NCBI GenBank assembly: GCA_964548225.1
Contig: CAZJQP010000040.1
Span: forward strand, 1 to 41,375
Direction of reading: 5' to 3'
DNA: 41,375 bases
Source of the DNA: CALMEH01 sp964548225
GTDB taxonomy: Bacteria; Acidobacteriota; Blastocatellia; Pyrinomonadales; Pyrinomonadaceae
In this document: positions 38,921 to 41,375 of the stretch, piece by piece
Numbering within the stretch: the first letter of the stretch is position 1
How the letters are laid out: every line of letters begins with the position of its first letter
Notes under the pieces: generated by a model
What the model saw: only the letters and a program-made list of their open reading frames with translations
Told to the model about the DNA's origin: nothing
Databases searched by the model: none
Made by a program: the position numbers and the translations under genes

Positions 38921-41182
38921 ATGGAAAACAACACAGAACAAAACAACGCAAGCCGATGCCCGTTCACGGGTGGAGCAATCAAGTTCACAACTGCCAGCCG
39001 CCGATCAAACCGTGATTGGTGGCCAAACAAATTGGACTTGAGCATTCTTCGTCAACATTCTTCGCTATCCGATCCGATGGGCGAAAATTTCAATTATGCG
39101 GAAGAGTTCAAAACGCTTGATTTGGCAGCCGTAAAAGCTGATCTTGCCGCATTGATGACTGATTCGCAGGATTGGTGGCCAGCCGATTTCGGACATTATG
39201 GCGGATTGTTTATTCGCTTGGCGTGGCACGCCGCCGGAACATATCGCATCGGCGACGGTCGCGGCGGCGGCGGTCGCGGACAGCAAAGATTCGCACCACT
39301 CAATTCGTGGCCTGATAATGTGAATTTGGATAAAGCGCGAAGATTATTGTGGCCAATCAAGCAGAAGTATGGGCGAAAAATCTCTTGGGCGGATTTATTT
39401 ATCCTTGTGGGTAATGTTGCCTTGGAAACGATGGGCTTTAAGACTTTTGGTTTCGGCGGCGGACGCGAGGACGTTTGGGAAGCGGATCAAGACGTTTATT
39501 GGGGCGCGGAAACGACTTGGCTTGCCGGCGACGTTCGCTACAAAAACGGTTCTGAAGGCGTTGAAAAAGACGGCGGTGTATTGGTTTCCGACGACAATGC
39601 GGACGGCAAAGTTCATAGTCGCGTGTTGGAAAATCCGTTGGGTGCGGTGCAAATGGGCTTGATTTACGTTAATCCCGAAGGTCCTGACGGAAATCCTGAT
39701 CCGGTTTTGGCGGCAAAAGACATCCGCGAAACATTCGGACGGATGGCGATGAATGACGAAGAAACCGTGGCATTGATTGCGGGCGGACACAGTTTCGGCA
39801 AGGCGCACGGCGCGGCTGAGGCTTCGCACGTCGGCGATGACCCGGAAGCGATGGGAATGGCGGCGCAAGGTTTCGGCTGGCACAACAGTTTCGGCACGGG
39901 CAAAGGCGCGGACACGATTACGAGCGGCTTGGAAGTTACTTGGACGGCAACGCCGACGCAGTGGAGCAACAATTATTTCGAGAATCTTTTCGGCTTTGAA
40001 TGGGAGCTTACAAAGAGTCCGGCGGGCGCAAATCAATGGGTTGCGAAAGATGCCGACGAGATTATTCCCGACGCTTATGATTCATCGAAAAAGCATCGCC
40101 CGACGATGTTGACGACCGATTTATCATTACGCTTTGATCCTGAATACGAAAAGATTTCGCGGCGTTTCCTCGAAAATCCCGATGAATTCGCGGACGCATT
40201 TGCGCGGGCTTGGTATAAACTGACGCACCGCGATATGGGACCGAAATCGCGCTATCTCGGAGCGGAAGTGCCGGAAGAAACGCTCATCTGGCAAGACCCG
40301 ATTCCCGAAGTTATGCACGAATTGATTAACGATGCGGACATCTCTGCGCTGAAATCGAAAATTCTCGATTCGGGCTTGAGTGTTTCCGAACTCGTTTCGG
40401 CGGCTTGGGCATCGGCTTCGACATTTCGCGGCAGCGACAAACGCGGCGGCGCAAACGGCGCACGAGTTCGCCTTGAACCGCAGAAAAATTGGGAAGTCAA
40501 CAATCCGGCGCAGCTTGCGAAAGTTTTGGACACGCTCGAAGGCATCCAAAAAGATTTCGGCAAGGAAGTTTCGTTGGCTGATTTGATTGTTTTGGGCGGA
40601 TGCGCGGCAATCGAAAAGGCGGCGAAAGACGCGGGAATTGACATCACCGTTCCGTTCACGGCGGGACGTGCCGACGCTTCACAGGAGCAGACGGAGATTG
40701 AATCGTTTATGTATCTCGAACCGCAAGCCGATGGTTTCCGCAACTACAAAAAGAGCCATCACCGCACGAAAGCGGAAGAATTACTCGTTGACAAAGCGCA
40801 ATTATTGACGTTGACCGCGCCGGAAATGACGGTTTTGGTTGGCGGAATGCGCGTTCTTGGCACGAACTTTGACGGCTCGAAACACGGCGTTTTCACTGAC
40901 CGACCGGGAACATTGACGAATGATTTCTTCGTTAATCTACTCGACTTCGGCACGGCTTGGACATCAACTTCCGACGCTGACGATGAGTTTGAAGGACGCG
41001 ACCGCGCCACCGGCGAACTCAAATGGACAGGCACACGCGCCGACCTCGTTTTCGGTTCAAACTCGGAGCTTCGCGCCTTAGCCGAAGTTTATGCTTGTAG
41101 TGATTCGCAAGAGAAATTCGTCCGAGACTTCGCGGCGGCGTGGAACAAAGTGATGAATCTCGACCGCTTTGACTTAGCGTAA
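38921..41182 (+). CDS. katG: Catalase-peroxidase
   Basis: The 753-residue bifunctional haem enzyme decomposes H2O2 and acts as a peroxidase. The distal residues R99, W102 and H103 (RLAWHAAGTYR) are present; the W-Y-M crosslink partners are W102, Y249 (LIYVNPEGPDG) and M275; the proximal histidine is H290 (GGHSFGKAHG). There is an insert of about 25 residues before Y249 compared with short KatGs. The C-terminal duplicated domain (about 430-753) is complete. AAGGA is 12-16 bases upstream. A weak promoter (TTGGCA 38843-38848) may exist in the 126-base gap, but read-through from perR is also possible since no terminator lies between. Confidence 0.96.
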   Translation: MENNTEQNNASRCPFTGGAIKFTTASRRSNRDWWPNKLDLSILRQHSSLSDPMGENFNYAEEFKTLDLAAVKADLAALMTDSQDWWPADFGHYGGLFIRLAWHAAGTYRIGDGRGGGGRGQQRFAPLNSWPDNVNLDKARRLLWPIKQKYGRKISWADLFILVGNVALETMGFKTFGFGGGREDVWEADQDVYWGAETTWLAGDVRYKNGSEGVEKDGGVLVSDDNADGKVHSRVLENPLGAVQMGLIYVNPEGPDGNPDPVLAAKDIRETFGRMAMNDEETVALIAGGHSFGKAHGAAEASHVGDDPEAMGMAAQGFGWHNSFGTGKGADTITSGLEVTWTATPTQWSNNYFENLFGFEWELTKSPAGANQWVAKDADEIIPDAYDSSKKHRPTMLTTDLSLRFDPEYEKISRRFLENPDEFADAFARAWYKLTHRDMGPKSRYLGAEVPEETLIWQDPIPEVMHELINDADISALKSKILDSGLSVSELVSAAWASASTFRGSDKRGGANGARVRLEPQKNWEVNNPAQLAKVLDTLEGIQKDFGKEVSLADLIVLGGCAAIEKAAKDAGIDITVPFTAGRADASQEQTEIESFMYLEPQADGFRNYKKSHHRTKAEELLVDKAQLLTLTAPEMTVLVGGMRVLGTNFDGSKHGVFTDRPGTLTNDFFVNLLDFGTAWTSTSDADDEFEGRDRATGELKWTGTRADLVFGSNSELRALAEVYACSDSQEKFVRDFAAAWNKVMNLDRFDLA

Positions 41183-41195
41183 TTTCATTGTCGCG

Positions 41196-41245
41196 TATCA
41201 AACCGCAAAGCCGGAAATTATTTATCAAGGCTTTGCGGTTTGATA
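41196..41245. terminator. Hairpin after katG
   Basis: TATCAAACCGCAAAGCC (41196-41212) and GGCTTTGCGGTTTGATA (41229-41245) form a perfect 17-bp stem with a 16-base loop. No long T run follows, so it may be a terminator for both strands or an mRNA end-protecting hairpin. Confidence 0.7.
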
Positions 41246-41280
41246 TACCGACTTATTATTAAACTTCAGTTAAAGATAAA

Positions 41281-41307
41281 GACTGGAGCGCAAGCGTCCC
41301 CGCTTGC
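41281..41307. repeat. Short GCAAGCG/CGCTTGC palindrome
   Basis: GCAAGCG (41290-41296), TCCC, CGCTTGC (41301-41307) within GACTGGAGCGCAAGCGTCCC. I recall this block as a dispersed intergenic repeat in related genomes, but that is memory, not a search. The window ends at 41375 with no gene visible after it. Confidence 0.5.
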
Positions 41308-41375
41308 AAACACCGTGTAACGCGAAAAAAAATCTGCATAATCGGAAGTTTCAGGTGAACAAACATCGGTACACC

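Noticed and set aside
39395..40036. A 213-residue open frame on the minus strand inside katG
   Set aside because: It is a shadow of katG codon structure, with Arg-rich composition and no domain or ribosome site.

Overview
The window looks like a chromosomal segment of an Acidobacteriota member, most likely class Blastocatellia (Pyrinomonas-like lineages). I infer this from the large Ser/Thr kinase with a short N-terminal 'NIERLNQIEEIYHAAL'-type leader, the secreted FG-GAP propeller proteins with 'DYDGDGKTDIAVWRPSTG'-type blades, a bacterial M2 (ACE-like) peptidase, and an AT-leaning genome (about 40-45 % GC by eye) full of short palindromic intergenic repeats. No phage, IS transposase, rRNA or CRISPR array was found. 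There is one tRNA gene, tRNA-Leu(CAA).

Layout, left to right. 1-5 kb: end of an FMN reductase, gamma-carbonic anhydrase, a 21-bp minisatellite, 3-methyladenine glycosylase Tag, an exonuclease-like protein, three small membrane proteins, YbaK deacylase and a nucleotidyltransferase. 4.9-8.4 kb: two beta-oxidation units (small gene plus thiolase; long acyl-CoA dehydrogenase), each with a FadR-type operator at its promoter. 8.4-9.1 kb: a HigBA toxin-antitoxin pair between two near-identical terminators. 9.1-19.4 kb: M2 peptidase, cupin, an unknown gene, a MoxR/Mg-chelatase-like AAA ATPase, an EF-Tu-domain-II-like protein, a 1424-residue kinase/cyclase-like/NTPase/TPR protein, and a sterol-desaturase (AGMO-like) protein. 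19.4-27.2 kb: tRNA-Leu, an unusual subtilase, a canonical subtilase fused to an FG-GAP propeller, and a stand-alone propeller. 27.2-30 kb: the two heptose genes (rfaE1, rfaE2), an unknown gene and rsmE.

30-35.6 kb is mostly minus strand: a secreted protein; a NurA nuclease operon carrying a HAS-barrel protein and a zinc-ribbon membrane protein but no HerA ATPase; a SnoaL-like secreted protein; and a VWA protein followed by a nucleotidyltransferase and a small helical protein. 35.7-41.4 kb is plus strand again: two tiny genes between 32-bp direct repeats, a glycine-zipper secreted protein, an HD-GYP protein with a degenerate receiver, a small membrane protein, and the oxidative-stress pair perR-katG with a PerR box on the perR promoter.

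The strongest regulatory stories are a fatty-acid regulon (two FadR-like operators) and a peroxide regulon (PerR box, perR, katG). The main structural theme is heptamer- and octamer-based tandem or palindromic repeats, several of which run into genes and supply start codons, stop codons or coding sequence. The best candidates for something under-described are the NurA / zinc-ribbon-membrane / HAS-barrel operon without HerA, the AAA plus EF-Tu-II-like pair, and repeat-derived gene ends. All family assignments were made by reading the sequence, without database searches.
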